DNA of 64,000 nt from positions 1 to 64,000 of the forward strand of contig CAZSGH010000005.1 in the NCBI GenBank assembly GCA_964606405.1, read 5' to 3'. The stretch comes from GCA-002282575 sp964606405 (GTDB lineage: Bacteria; Pseudomonadota; Gammaproteobacteria; Thiomicrospirales; Thiomicrospiraceae). A program made the translations under genes and the position numbers. Positions 7,838 to 15,618 of this stretch are shown here, piece after piece. The first letter of the stretch is position 1; every line of letters begins with the position of its first letter. The notes under the pieces are model-generated. The model had not been told where the DNA came from. It did not search any database and was given only the letters and a program-made list of their open reading frames with translations.

Positions 7838-7974
7838 TGTAGTAGTACAGTGAATTTAGCCGCCTAATTTAGAGATGTTAAAACGCAAACGGGTGACTAA
7901 GAGTGAACCAATCTTGACGAAATTTTTCATCACAATTTAAGCTTGAAGCAGCACAATTAGTGGTTTATCTCAAC
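7838..7974 (+). mobile_element. Second left-end remnant of the same IS3-family element
   Basis: TGTAGTAGTACAGTGAATTT and the following approximately 135 bases match 4116-4255: the same left end, the same CCTAATT..AGAGATGTTAAAA stretch, and the first codons of orfA (AGCTTGAAGCAGCACAATTAG). The match stops near 7972. Only the terminal part is left, and the orfA start region carries changes. Confidence 0.75.
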
Positions 7975-8080
7975 TGACTTTTCGTTTATTGTTCATTCTG
8001 CCAACCCTGTGGTAGCTGAGAATATCCAGCATAAACTGGATAATTACCTAGCATTTAGACGTAATAAATACAATAATTGA
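7975..8080 (+). pseudogene. Possible C-terminal gene fragment
   Basis: Directly after the IS remnant an open frame reads DFSFIVHSANPVVAENIQ, then HKLDNYLAFRRNKYNN, and a stop. It has no start codon and looks like the tail of a gene cut by the IS. The family is not recognised. It could equally be chance. Confidence 0.3.
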
Positions 8081-8137
8081 ACTGTTGGATTGTTAGTTGA
8101 AAATTGGTTTCAGTCGTTTTAATTTGGTAAGTTAATT

Positions 8138-9154
8138 ATGCCCAGTATTCCTACACATGAAAGTCTTGTGCGTCAATTGCACTTGTTGCAGTTAATACCT
8201 CGGTCGCCTGCTCAGGTGACGGTTTCTGCCTTAACCGCTGAGCTTGCGCGCTTGGGATACAGTGTTACGAGTAGAACAGTTCAGCGAGATTTGCAAGATT
8301 TAGCTCGGGTTATGCCCTTAGAGTGTAATGATAAAAGTAAGCCCTATGGTTGGAAGTGGGCACGTGATACGCGTATGCAACTACCACTCATGAGTTTGCA
8401 GGAAGGGCTGACATTGCATCTGGTAAACCAGCACCTTAAAAACTCACTGCCGCCTAGTTTATTAGTCGATTTGTTGCCGCTATTTAAACAGGCGGAACAA
8501 ATCATTAAAGGGTTGGGCTCTCAAAATCAAGTAACGCATTGGCTAGAAAGTGTGGTGGTTGTGCCGCCAACACAGCCCTTGTTAGCGCCTCGTGTGTCTA
8601 CGGATGTTCAGCAAGCGGTGTATCAAGCCGTCTTTGAGCAGCGTCCAATAGAGGTGATGTATCGGTCAATCAATCAAGACGAGCCCAAAATGATGGTGTT
8701 GCATCCTTTAGGACTGATTCATCGAGGTGTTGTCACTTATCTTGGCGCAACCGTTAATGATTATGACAGTATTCGTTTATTTGCATTACATCGCTTTATC
8801 AGTGTAAAAATTCTCCATCTTGAGCAGGCACAGCCTAAAAATAAGCAATCTTGGCAGGACTACATCGCGCATGACGCGGGTGGTTTTAGTGTGGACAGTC
8901 AATCACCCATAACGCTAGAGGCTTGGGTTAGTGAAGATTTGGCAGCTTACTTGCAAGAAACGCCTTTATCTCAAGATCAAAGTATTACGTTGATCGAAGA
9001 TGGTTACAAATTACGTGCAACTGTATATCAAACATGGCAATTGTTTTGGTGGATATTGTCGCAAGGGTCGCGTATTGTCGTACAGTCTCCGCAGCAGCTT
9101 AAAGACGACTTGAAAGAAGAAATATTGTCCATGTACCAGTGTTATTTCGATTAG
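8138..9154 (+). CDS. WYL-domain transcriptional regulator
   Basis: A 338-residue regulator. Residues about 8-75 are a winged helix-turn-helix (ELARLGYSVTSRTVQRDLQDLARVMPL), about 160-235 are the WYL ligand-sensing domain (VLHPLGLIHRGVVTYLGAT, then IRLFALHRF) and about 250-335 the WCX dimerisation part. WYL regulators bind nucleic-acid or nucleotide signals, and relatives (BrxR, CapW) control anti-phage systems. Here it faces IS debris upstream and downstream, so its former target operon may be gone. ATG 8138 begins the conserved part, with a weak GGTAAG-type site before it. Confidence 0.85.
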   Translation: MPSIPTHESLVRQLHLLQLIPRSPAQVTVSALTAELARLGYSVTSRTVQRDLQDLARVMPLECNDKSKPYGWKWARDTRMQLPLMSLQEGLTLHLVNQHLKNSLPPSLLVDLLPLFKQAEQIIKGLGSQNQVTHWLESVVVVPPTQPLLAPRVSTDVQQAVYQAVFEQRPIEVMYRSINQDEPKMMVLHPLGLIHRGVVTYLGATVNDYDSIRLFALHRFISVKILHLEQAQPKNKQSWQDYIAHDAGGFSVDSQSPITLEAWVSEDLAAYLQETPLSQDQSITLIEDGYKLRATVYQTWQLFWWILSQGSRIVVQSPQQLKDDLKEEILSMYQCYFD

Positions 9155-9215
9155 CTTATGATTTTATTCTGTCACACCTTCAAATCATTGTCACTCAAAG
9201 TAGTGTGAGGTCACA

Positions 9216-9308
9216 ATGAAATTTAGGCGCAAGCAACGTCGCAGTGCGATTGAACCGACCATCCAATACATGAAGACTGACGCAAGATTGTCTCGCTGCC
9301 AAGTTTGA
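9216..9308 (+). pseudogene. IS5-type transposase C-terminal remnant
   Basis: The frame MKFRRKQRRSAIEPTIQYMK and TDARLSRC matches the end of IS5-group DDE transposases, including the conserved Glu of the AIEP segment. Only about 30 codons remain and they end in a premature TGA. Confidence 0.55.
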
Positions 9309-9413
9309 GAAAATGGCTTGTTCTGTTTGTCGAAACAGAGTATAAGTTTCGGGCAATAAGGTATGCGTTAACACTTGCTGTAATTATTTATGCACTAGAT
9401 ATAAAATCAAATA

Positions 9414-10319
9414 TTATTTCATATCAATACTAATAGGTAGATATAAATCAGGGTTGTGTGGCATATTTTTTTCCTGCGTAAGTCTCATGCTAACACCAAC
9501 AAGTATATTATCATTTGATCCGTTTAAGGATAACCCTAATTTTGTCAAATAATTTTCTGATGTTGGTAATTGGTTGTTAAAAAGTAAATCGCCTATTAAA
9601 TCAAAATATTCCCCAGTAAAGTCTTTATTGTCTGGAGCTGTTATGATTGCGAACTGATGATCTATTTTGCTTGTAGCAATAAATTTATTAATTTTATCAA
9701 AAGCATGTTTCAATAATTCTATAATGTTTTTTTTAAAATCCTCAAGGCTTACCGTTAAAGAAAACTGAATAAATCGATGATGTCCCGAGAAGTGTTCTAC
9801 CAAATCTAATAAAGTAAAAGCAATAAGGCCATTATATGAATTTTGTAGTTGACATAAAACCTCATAATTAACGTTGATCATATCAGAACTTTTTTTCGAT
9901 AATGAACCACTATCTTGAAGAAAAACATGAGATCTCATCGGGCTTCTTACATCAATGGAACCGTTAATGAGATAATAATCAGCAAGCTTTATATAGTTAT
10001 CTGATTCAATGTATGCTTTACTACCATCCGAAGGAACACGGTCATGAGTACTTGATTCATCATAATCATTTAGGGTGTATTGAATATTTCTCAAATAAGT
10101 ATCACAATATTCTTTAGGTATATTGTCACTTACCTCTTCTGCTAATAATACTGCGCGATTATAATTAATGCGAAATTTTCGTTGAATAGAGGATGGCGAA
10201 AGTTTTTTTGATTCCAAAACGAATGCCAATACTGAATTAAGCAAAGGATCTTTTGCTTCTTTTAAAAGCTGAGGCTTAGTGTCATCGTTCTGTGTGTTAG
10301 ATGTGTTAGAGAAAGTCAT
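9414..10319 (-). CDS. Hypothetical protein with an N-terminal FtsK-gamma-like winged helix
   Basis: A 301-residue protein. Residues about 23-64 (DPLLNSVLAFVLESKKLS, then SIQRKFRINYNRAVLLAEEV) closely follow the FtsK gamma domain, the winged helix that reads polar KOPS sequences on DNA. No FtsK motor domain is present. The remaining 235 residues are of unknown family, rich in Asn, Asp, Leu and Ile, and AT-rich compared with the core genes, which suggests transfer. It may be a DNA-binding regulator or effector of the island. Upstream lie 317 bases without a clear gene. Confidence 0.6.
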   Translation of the reverse strand: MTFSNTSNTQNDDTKPQLLKEAKDPLLNSVLAFVLESKKLSPSSIQRKFRINYNRAVLLAEEVSDNIPKEYCDTYLRNIQYTLNDYDESSTHDRVPSDGSKAYIESDNYIKLADYYLINGSIDVRSPMRSHVFLQDSGSLSKKSSDMINVNYEVLCQLQNSYNGLIAFTLLDLVEHFSGHHRFIQFSLTVSLEDFKKNIIELLKHAFDKINKFIATSKIDHQFAIITAPDNKDFTGEYFDLIGDLLFNNQLPTSENYLTKLGLSLNGSNDNILVGVSMRLTQEKNMPHNPDLYLPISIDMK

Positions 10320-10636
10320 GAATGAAAGTTCCTTATGGCTGCAATGATCTTGTAAACTCTATGTTAAGTGAGGATGTGTCATAATGAGACAAATGGCTAC
10401 ACCTGTAATGACCAACGGGGTGTACCGCTTTGGTGTGGTTAAAATCATTAAGAATGGGGAAATGGATCACGAGTGATATTTTGCCAATTGATCGAAGTGT
10501 TAAGGCGTGTAGGTTATTTTCTGCTGTCAGTTTTTAGGTTATTAATATTTGACACAGCTTGTCCGTCAAGAGGCAAAAGCTGAATCGAAAATATGGTATC
10601 ATGACGCAACTGTATTAATTAAACGGGAATGATGCC
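10320..10636. other. Intergenic region between divergent island genes
   Basis: It contains a 30-codon open frame (10384-10476, MRQMATPVMTNGVYRFGVVK...) without a clear ribosome site, probably a gene fragment. The promoter of the toxin-antitoxin pair should lie in the last 100 bases (TTGACACAG near 10550, TATGGTATC near 10595 as loose -35 and -10 candidates). No hairpin or RNA gene was recognised. Confidence 0.35.
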
Positions 10637-10876
10637 ATGCAAGTTTCCATTGAGCTACCAACTGGTTTTGTTGCTTTTGAATCTGTCGCGCAAATTCAGC
10701 AGGATATGAAATTAAGCTACGCTTTAATGCTGTTTAAAATGGGTAAGGTTAGCATCGCCAAAGCAGCGGACTTGGCAGGAGTAAGCCTTTATGCCTTTAT
10801 GTCTGAATGCAAGAAGCATCAAGTTTCAGTTATGGATGAAAGCATAGACTTAGCAACGGAACTGGTCGGCTTATAA
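10637..10876 (+). CDS. UPF0175-family antitoxin
   Basis: A 79-residue protein matching the UPF0175 family: a short N-terminal strand region (MQVSIELPTG) followed by helices with YALMLFKMGKVSIAKAADLA and GVSLYAFM, a helix-turn-helix-like DNA-binding part. These are antitoxins paired with DUF3368 PIN-domain proteins. Its stop codon overlaps the next start (TAATG), so the pair is translationally coupled, antitoxin first. Confidence 0.8.
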   Translation: MQVSIELPTGFVAFESVAQIQQDMKLSYALMLFKMGKVSIAKAADLAGVSLYAFMSECKKHQVSVMDESIDLATELVGL

Positions 10877-11358
10877 TGTTACTGATTGCCGACTCATCTG
10901 CATTAGTTGCCTTGTCTGTTATGGATAGTTTATGTACGTTAGATAGGCTGTTTGGTAGAGTTTTAGTGCCTGAAGCTGTTTATCATGAGCTAACTTCCGA
11001 TGAGTTCTTACCTGAAGCAAAGAGTTTAATGCAGTATTTGCAAGATAAGCGTTGTCCCATCGCTTCTGAGTCTGGTTCTGTTCTGTTAGATGCTTATGGT
11101 GATGTGGGTGAAATCGAAGCCATGTATTTGTATAAACAGCTCAATGCAGATAGATTGCTAATTGATGATGCTCGTGGTCGTAAGGTAGCACAGTTAAATA
11201 ATATTGCAGTGATTGGATCCGTGGGTGTCTTGTTGTTAGCCAAACAGAAGGGAATGATAGCTGCCATTAAACCGAAGCTTGATAGATTGGAAGATTCTGC
11301 TGTTTATATTTCGTCTCGGCTAATAGAGCAGGCATTGATCTTAGCTGGTGAAAATTAA
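10876..11358 (+). CDS. DUF3368 PIN-domain toxin (putative ribonuclease)
   Basis: A 160-residue PIN-like nuclease: IADSSALVAL (Asp6) opens the fold, a Glu lies in the VYHEL region, GEIEAMYLYKQL holds the central acidic residues and LLIDDARGRKVA supplies the last Asp pair. These match the metal-binding sites of PIN ribonucleases. DUF3368 proteins pair with UPF0175 antitoxins, as here. The pair sits at the right end of the island, about 90 bases before attR, where it could stabilise the element. Confidence 0.8.
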   Translation: MLLIADSSALVALSVMDSLCTLDRLFGRVLVPEAVYHELTSDEFLPEAKSLMQYLQDKRCPIASESGSVLLDAYGDVGEIEAMYLYKQLNADRLLIDDARGRKVAQLNNIAVIGSVGVLLLAKQKGMIAAIKPKLDRLEDSAVYISSRLIEQALILAGEN

Positions 11359-11371
11359 TTGAGTAGTTTGA

Positions 11372-11395
11372 GTTTTGTGTATGTATTTGTGTATA
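11372..11395 (+). repeat. Right copy of the 24-bp island-end repeat
   Basis: GTTTTGTGTATGTATTTGTG plus TATA, two mismatches from 131-154. It lies about 50 bases inside attR. Candidate integrase arm site. Confidence 0.5.
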
Positions 11396-11447
11396 TTTAA
11401 TAAAAACTTAAAAATAAATCCAATTAAATCAATTACAATAGAGTCCT

Positions 11448-11502
11448 GTCATAGCCACCATATTCAAGATTAAAGCCGCTTTATAGCGGCTTTTTTCATA
11501 TC
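11448..11502 (+). repeat. attR: right direct repeat of the genomic island
   Basis: It matches 1-55 at 54 of 55 positions. The preceding bases GAGTCCT extend the tRNA T-arm, so the exchanged segment may be slightly longer than the visible repeat. The copy includes the hairpin AAAGCCGCT/AGCGGCTTT with its T-run (11472-11497), which could stop transcription leaving the island toward bioA. Confidence 0.85.
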
Positions 11503-11510
11503 GAAAGAAA

Positions 11511-12797
11511 TTAAATCGCCTCGGGCTTGGCGCTGAGTTTTTGTTGACAAGCTTGTTTGACGGTTTGGATTGTTGTTATCAACAACTGCTCGCGCTCACT
11601 GTTGTTCATGGTGTAAGCAGGGGTGAGGTAAACCCAATTGCCAAACGGACGTAGCCAAAGCCCGCTTGCCAGTGCGAGGGGTTGCACGGCTGCAGCTAAG
11701 GCTGGTGATGCCATTTCAATTACGCCAACATGTCCTAAAACACGCGTATTTGTCACGCCTTCGATTATCGCAAGCCCTTCAAAAGTAGTGTTCATATCTG
11801 TTTGCCATTGATCTACTTTGGGCTGCCAGTCGATGTCGTGCAAGAGCCGCATGCTGGCATTGGCACAAGCACACGCCAAGGCATTTGCCATGTATGTCGG
11901 ACCATGCATAAAACGATGAGGCGGATGGTTGCTGATGGCATCTGAAATGGCAGTGCTGGTACAGGTCGCCGCCAGCGTCAGCATGCCACCTGTTAATGCC
12001 TTTCCTAAGCATAAAATATCGGGTGTGACGTCTGCATGTTGATGGGCAAATAGTTTGCCTGTCTTGCCAAATCCGGTCGCAATCTCATCGCAAATAAGCA
12101 ATACTTGATAGCGGTCGCATAGCTGCCGTAGCTGCGTTAAATAGTCGGGACGATAAAAGTTCATTGCGCCTGCACCTTGCCAAATGGGTTCGATGATAAT
12201 CGCAGCAAGCTGTTGGTGATGCTGCTCAAATAAGTTTTGCACACTGGCAAGGTCGCTATTGTTGTTATCCTCTCGATTAAAGCCAGCTAAGGGTGCAACG
12301 GCAAAAAAGGTCTGTGCGCTGGCATCACGGAATTGTTGGTGTAGGCTGTCGGGATCACTGACGCCCATTGCGCCCCATGTATCGCCATGATAGCCTTGCT
12401 TGAGAGCGACAAAGCGTTTTTTGTTTGGCTTACCCAATGCTTGCCAATATTGACGCGCCATTTTAAGCGCAACTTCGACTGCAACCGAACCCGAGTCGCT
12501 AAAAAATACCGACGGTGTCGCTGGCGATAAGGCTGCTAACCTATCGGCTAGTTGCTCGGCGGCAGGGTGGGTGAGTCCACCAAACATGATATGAGAGAGC
12601 TGTTTGCTTTGTTCGGTAATGGCTTCGACCAATGCAGGGTGGTTGTAACCAAAAATCGCTGTCCACCAACTGGCGATGCCATCGAGCAGCTTTTTACCCG
12701 ATGCTAACTGTAAATAATGTCCTTGCGCTGCAACAACAGATAAGGGGAGTGGTTTAGCTGGTAGGCTATTGTACGGATGCCAAGCGTTAGATTTCAT
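11511..12797 (-). CDS. bioA: Adenosylmethionine-8-amino-7-oxononanoate aminotransferase
   Basis: The PLP enzyme of biotin synthesis that converts KAPA to DAPA with S-adenosylmethionine as amino donor. At 428 residues it has the family length. Seen: WHPYNSL at the start, SDSGSVAVEVALKMA, GYHGDTWGAMGVSD, CDEIATGFGKTGKLF with Asp237, and the PLP lysine Lys266 in LGKALTGG; HGPTYMANALACA follows. It is a single gene here, reading toward the island's right end. A dispersed repeat lies directly upstream (12802-12945). Confidence 0.95.
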   Translation of the reverse strand: MKSNAWHPYNSLPAKPLPLSVVAAQGHYLQLASGKKLLDGIASWWTAIFGYNHPALVEAITEQSKQLSHIMFGGLTHPAAEQLADRLAALSPATPSVFFSDSGSVAVEVALKMARQYWQALGKPNKKRFVALKQGYHGDTWGAMGVSDPDSLHQQFRDASAQTFFAVAPLAGFNREDNNNSDLASVQNLFEQHHQQLAAIIIEPIWQGAGAMNFYRPDYLTQLRQLCDRYQVLLICDEIATGFGKTGKLFAHQHADVTPDILCLGKALTGGMLTLAATCTSTAISDAISNHPPHRFMHGPTYMANALACACANASMRLLHDIDWQPKVDQWQTDMNTTFEGLAIIEGVTNTRVLGHVGVIEMASPALAAAVQPLALASGLWLRPFGNWVYLTPAYTMNNSEREQLLITTIQTVKQACQQKLSAKPEAI

Positions 12798-12801
12798 TGG
12801 G

Positions 12802-12945
12802 CACCTCTAATAATCAAATGGGTAGGAGGTCTGGAGGAAGGGATAGTTGAAATAGCATGGAGTCCATTGATTAAATCCCTTCCTTCAGCAAAAAAACAAA
12901 CATGGAAAGTCTAAAAACAGCGAAGCGCGATTTTTAGAGATTCCC
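12802..12945. repeat. Dispersed repeat family B, copy 1
   Basis: Begins ACCTCTAATAATCAAATGGG, contains GGTCTGGAGGAAGGGA and TTAAATCCCTTCCTTCAGC (a self-complementary pair), and ends with a CTAAAAACAGCGAAGCGCGA type hairpin. Related copies lie at 31976, 42541, 43752, 48586, 49170, 50610, 57293 and 60189, always between genes. This copy overlaps the last bases of the membrane protein gene. Confidence 0.8.
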
Positions 12946-13455
12946 TTCATGGATAATTTCGAGCGGTTTACTTTTGGATTGTGCAGTACGTTGTACCACG
13001 TAAGTGATGACGGATACCGCCAAAATGCTTGCAGCATAAAAAGCAAATGAAAAGAGGGCGATTTCGAGCGGATTTTTGAGGGTAACTTCTAGAAAAAAGA
13101 CGTGTCCTTCACCCAAATAAACCGACCCCAATAATGCACCAGCAATAATGGCCGTTGAGTCGATAATCCATGCATGAATGACTTTTTGTGCCACACGGGC
13201 AATCAAACGCGTCTGAAAAAACGCATTAACAGCGAAAATAGCCAATAGAATCGGCACGAACCACTGCGAAAATAAGAAGATATGTTCATAAATGAACATC
13301 CACATATCGGGCAAGGGCACATCTTGCGTAGTCGGCAGTTTATCAATAAAGTTAAACAAACCGACCGTTAGAAAGCTTAACCAAAACACCAGAAAGGTAT
13401 CGAAAAAGTTAGCAATCGCGTAGCTAATGAAGGTATCTTTTTCGCTGGTTTTCAT
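12934..13455 (-). CDS. Four-helix inner-membrane protein of unknown function
   Basis: A 173-residue integral membrane protein with about four hydrophobic segments (roughly 18-38, 58-80, 95-113 and 130-155) and no recognised catalytic motif. It starts three bases after the stop of the upstream aminotransferase, so it is the second gene of that operon. Its last codons lie in a copy of dispersed repeat B, so the C-terminus may have been reshaped by the repeat. I do not recognise the family. Confidence 0.7.
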   Translation of the reverse strand: MKTSEKDTFISYAIANFFDTFLVFWLSFLTVGLFNFIDKLPTTQDVPLPDMWMFIYEHIFLFSQWFVPILLAIFAVNAFFQTRLIARVAQKVIHAWIIDSTAIIAGALLGSVYLGEGHVFFLEVTLKNPLEIALFSFAFYAASILAVSVITYVVQRTAQSKSKPLEIIHEGNL

Positions 13456-13458
13456 GCG

Positions 13459-14646
13459 CTATTGTGCATTCTTCGCTAAAAATGCTGCCAAACGTCCCAT
13501 TGCACCTTCTAGCTCTTCCATGCTGGTAGCAAACGACAAGCGCATATAGCCTTCAGCACCAAAAGCCGAACCAGGCACTAATGCCAAGTCGCTTTCTTCT
13601 AAAATGCGTGTTGCCAACTCGGTATCGTTGGCGCAGCCTGTGGCAGCAATCGCGCCACGTACATCGAAGAAGTTGTAAAACGCGCCATCTGGCGACAAGG
13701 CTTTAATACCAGGCATGGCATTTAATGCTTGCGTGATATAAGCACTGCGTGCTTTGAACGCCGTTACCATGTCGCCAATAAAGCCTTGATCGCCATTAAG
13801 GGCAACCACCGTTGCTGCTTGTGAAATCGAGCAAGGATTAGAGGTGCTTTGCGACTGCACTTTTTTCATTTCGTTAATCAATGCCAAAGGTCCTGCGCAG
13901 TAACCAATGCGCCAGCCTGTCATGCTGTAAGCCTTAGAGACACCGTTGAGGGTAACGGTGCGCTCAACCATCTCTGGGCAAGCATTAAGCCAAGTAGCAA
14001 AAGGTGTATCACCTAAAATGATATGCTCGTACATGTCATCGGTTGCAATCAAAATATTGGGGTGGTTGGCCAATACATCGCCTAATGCACGCATTTCGGC
14101 TTTACTGTAAACCGCACCCGTTGGGTTCGAAGGGCTATTAATCACAAATAAACGCGTCGCAGGGGTAATCGCTGCTGCTAATTGCTCAGGGGTGATTTTG
14201 AAGCCTTGTTCGATACCTGCTTGAACGATAACTGGCTTGCCGCCTGCCAATAACACCATGTCAGGATAAGACACCCAGTAAGGTGCAGGCACAATGACTT
14301 CATCGCCATCGTTTAAGTAAGCTTGGCAGAGGTTATAAAAACTTTGTTTGCCACCAGACGACACCAGAATTTGCTTTGCACTGTAGTCTAAGCCATTTTC
14401 GCGCTTAAACTTAGCAACAATCGCCTCTTTAAGATCTGGTGTTCCATCGACCGCTGTGTAGCGTGTTTTACCTGCGTTAATGGCATCAATACCTGCTTGG
14501 CGAATGTGTGCAGGCGTAGGAAAATCAGGCTCGCCTGCGCCTAAGCTAATGATGTCACGCCCCTGACGTTTGAGTTCTAGGGCACGAGCAGTGACCACAA
14601 GGGTCGGTGATTCCTTGACGGCAAGGACGCGGGTAGCGAGTTGCAT
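13459..14646 (-). CDS. aspC: Aspartate aminotransferase (class I, PLP-dependent)
   Basis: Transfers amino groups between aspartate and 2-oxoglutarate in the cytoplasm. The 395-residue protein matches the Ib subgroup of aspartate aminotransferases: LGAGEPDFPTPAHI at the start, YTAVDGTPDLKEAI, SSGGKQSFYNLC, SPSNPTGAVYS, DDMYEHI, and the PLP lysine in NGVSKAYSMTGWRIGYC near 238. It is the first gene of a two-gene operon with the membrane protein behind it and is divergent from the methyltransferase gene at 14788. Confidence 0.92.
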   Translation of the reverse strand: MQLATRVLAVKESPTLVVTARALELKRQGRDIISLGAGEPDFPTPAHIRQAGIDAINAGKTRYTAVDGTPDLKEAIVAKFKRENGLDYSAKQILVSSGGKQSFYNLCQAYLNDGDEVIVPAPYWVSYPDMVLLAGGKPVIVQAGIEQGFKITPEQLAAAITPATRLFVINSPSNPTGAVYSKAEMRALGDVLANHPNILIATDDMYEHIILGDTPFATWLNACPEMVERTVTLNGVSKAYSMTGWRIGYCAGPLALINEMKKVQSQSTSNPCSISQAATVVALNGDQGFIGDMVTAFKARSAYITQALNAMPGIKALSPDGAFYNFFDVRGAIAATGCANDTELATRILEESDLALVPGSAFGAEGYMRLSFATSMEELEGAMGRLAAFLAKNAQ

Positions 14647-14787
14647 GATGATTTGCGGTCTCTAAAGTAAAGTTTTGTAAGAGGTTTTTTAAGTCATTTC
14701 TCTGGCAGTTAATTATATCGGAAAATGCTACTGCTCGGCTAGACAACACCGCTGTGATATTGGCCGATTATGCTAAAATTGACGGCT

Positions 14788-15618
14788 ATGAAAACAATCA
14801 ATCCTATTTTAATCGACTGCCGATCTCTGTCCGACTTTGTGGCAGGGCATCATGCTGGTGCATGTAACTTACCTGCGAATGAATTGGCGCAACGAATGCA
14901 CGAGTTGCCAGACGCCGCTCAAGCCATTGCCTTGTTCGGAGATGAGATTTCAGTTGCGTCTGCACAGGCGTTTTTAGTCAGTAAAAATTATACTGTCAGT
15001 GATCGATTTATTGATGATAATGTGACGGTTAACACACTTAAGGAGGCGGGTTGGTGGGCTGTTGGTGGTGAATCCCAACGTCTGTGGCAACCTTCTCCGT
15101 TAATTAGCCGTTTTGTGCATGAGTTGATGTCGTTGCATGATATTAAAGCAGGCAAGGGCTTAGATATTGGTTGTGGTTCGGGACGAGATTTGGTCTATTG
15201 TGCTATGCACGGTTGGCAGATGATGGGCGTAGATGTTCAGCCAGCGGCGGTTGCGCGTGCTCAGGCGTTGGCGCGAAGCCAACAGGTGAGTGTCGAAACA
15301 CAAGTGCGCGACTTGGAAACAGGTGTCGATCCTTTTGCTGATTTCGCTGACGGCAGCTTTGACTTGATTAGTGTCGCGCGTTATTTACATCGCCCTTTAT
15401 TTCCAGTCATCAAGCGTCTGTTGGCAAACGGTGGCGTGATTGTCTATCACACCTTTATGGTGGGTTCGGAAGCATTTGGTAGTCCCAAAAATCCCAATTT
15501 TTTGTTGAATAAAGCGGAGTTGGCTGATGTTTTTAGGGGCTTTGATATTCTGATAGACGATGTGATTACCCTTGCCGATGGTCGCCCGATGAGTATGTTT
15601 GTGGCGAGGAAGCCATGA
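14788..15618 (+). CDS. Inactive rhodanese domain fused to a SAM-dependent methyltransferase
   Basis: The frame is open from 14770, but TATGCTAAAATT just before 14788 looks like a -10 box, so ATG 14788 is chosen (276 residues). Residues about 5-90 form a rhodanese-like fold (PILIDCRSLSDFVAGHHAG), but the usual active-site Cys position reads ALFGDE, so it should have no sulfurtransferase activity. Residues about 105-275 are a class I methyltransferase (LDIGCGSGRDLVY, then MGVDVQPAAV and DLISVARYLHRPL), of the TehB-like small-molecule type. Its last bases overlap uvrB by four (ATGA), so the two are coupled. The substrate is unknown. Confidence 0.8.
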   Translation: MKTINPILIDCRSLSDFVAGHHAGACNLPANELAQRMHELPDAAQAIALFGDEISVASAQAFLVSKNYTVSDRFIDDNVTVNTLKEAGWWAVGGESQRLWQPSPLISRFVHELMSLHDIKAGKGLDIGCGSGRDLVYCAMHGWQMMGVDVQPAAVARAQALARSQQVSVETQVRDLETGVDPFADFADGSFDLISVARYLHRPLFPVIKRLLANGGVIVYHTFMVGSEAFGSPKNPNFLLNKAELADVFRGFDILIDDVITLADGRPMSMFVARKP

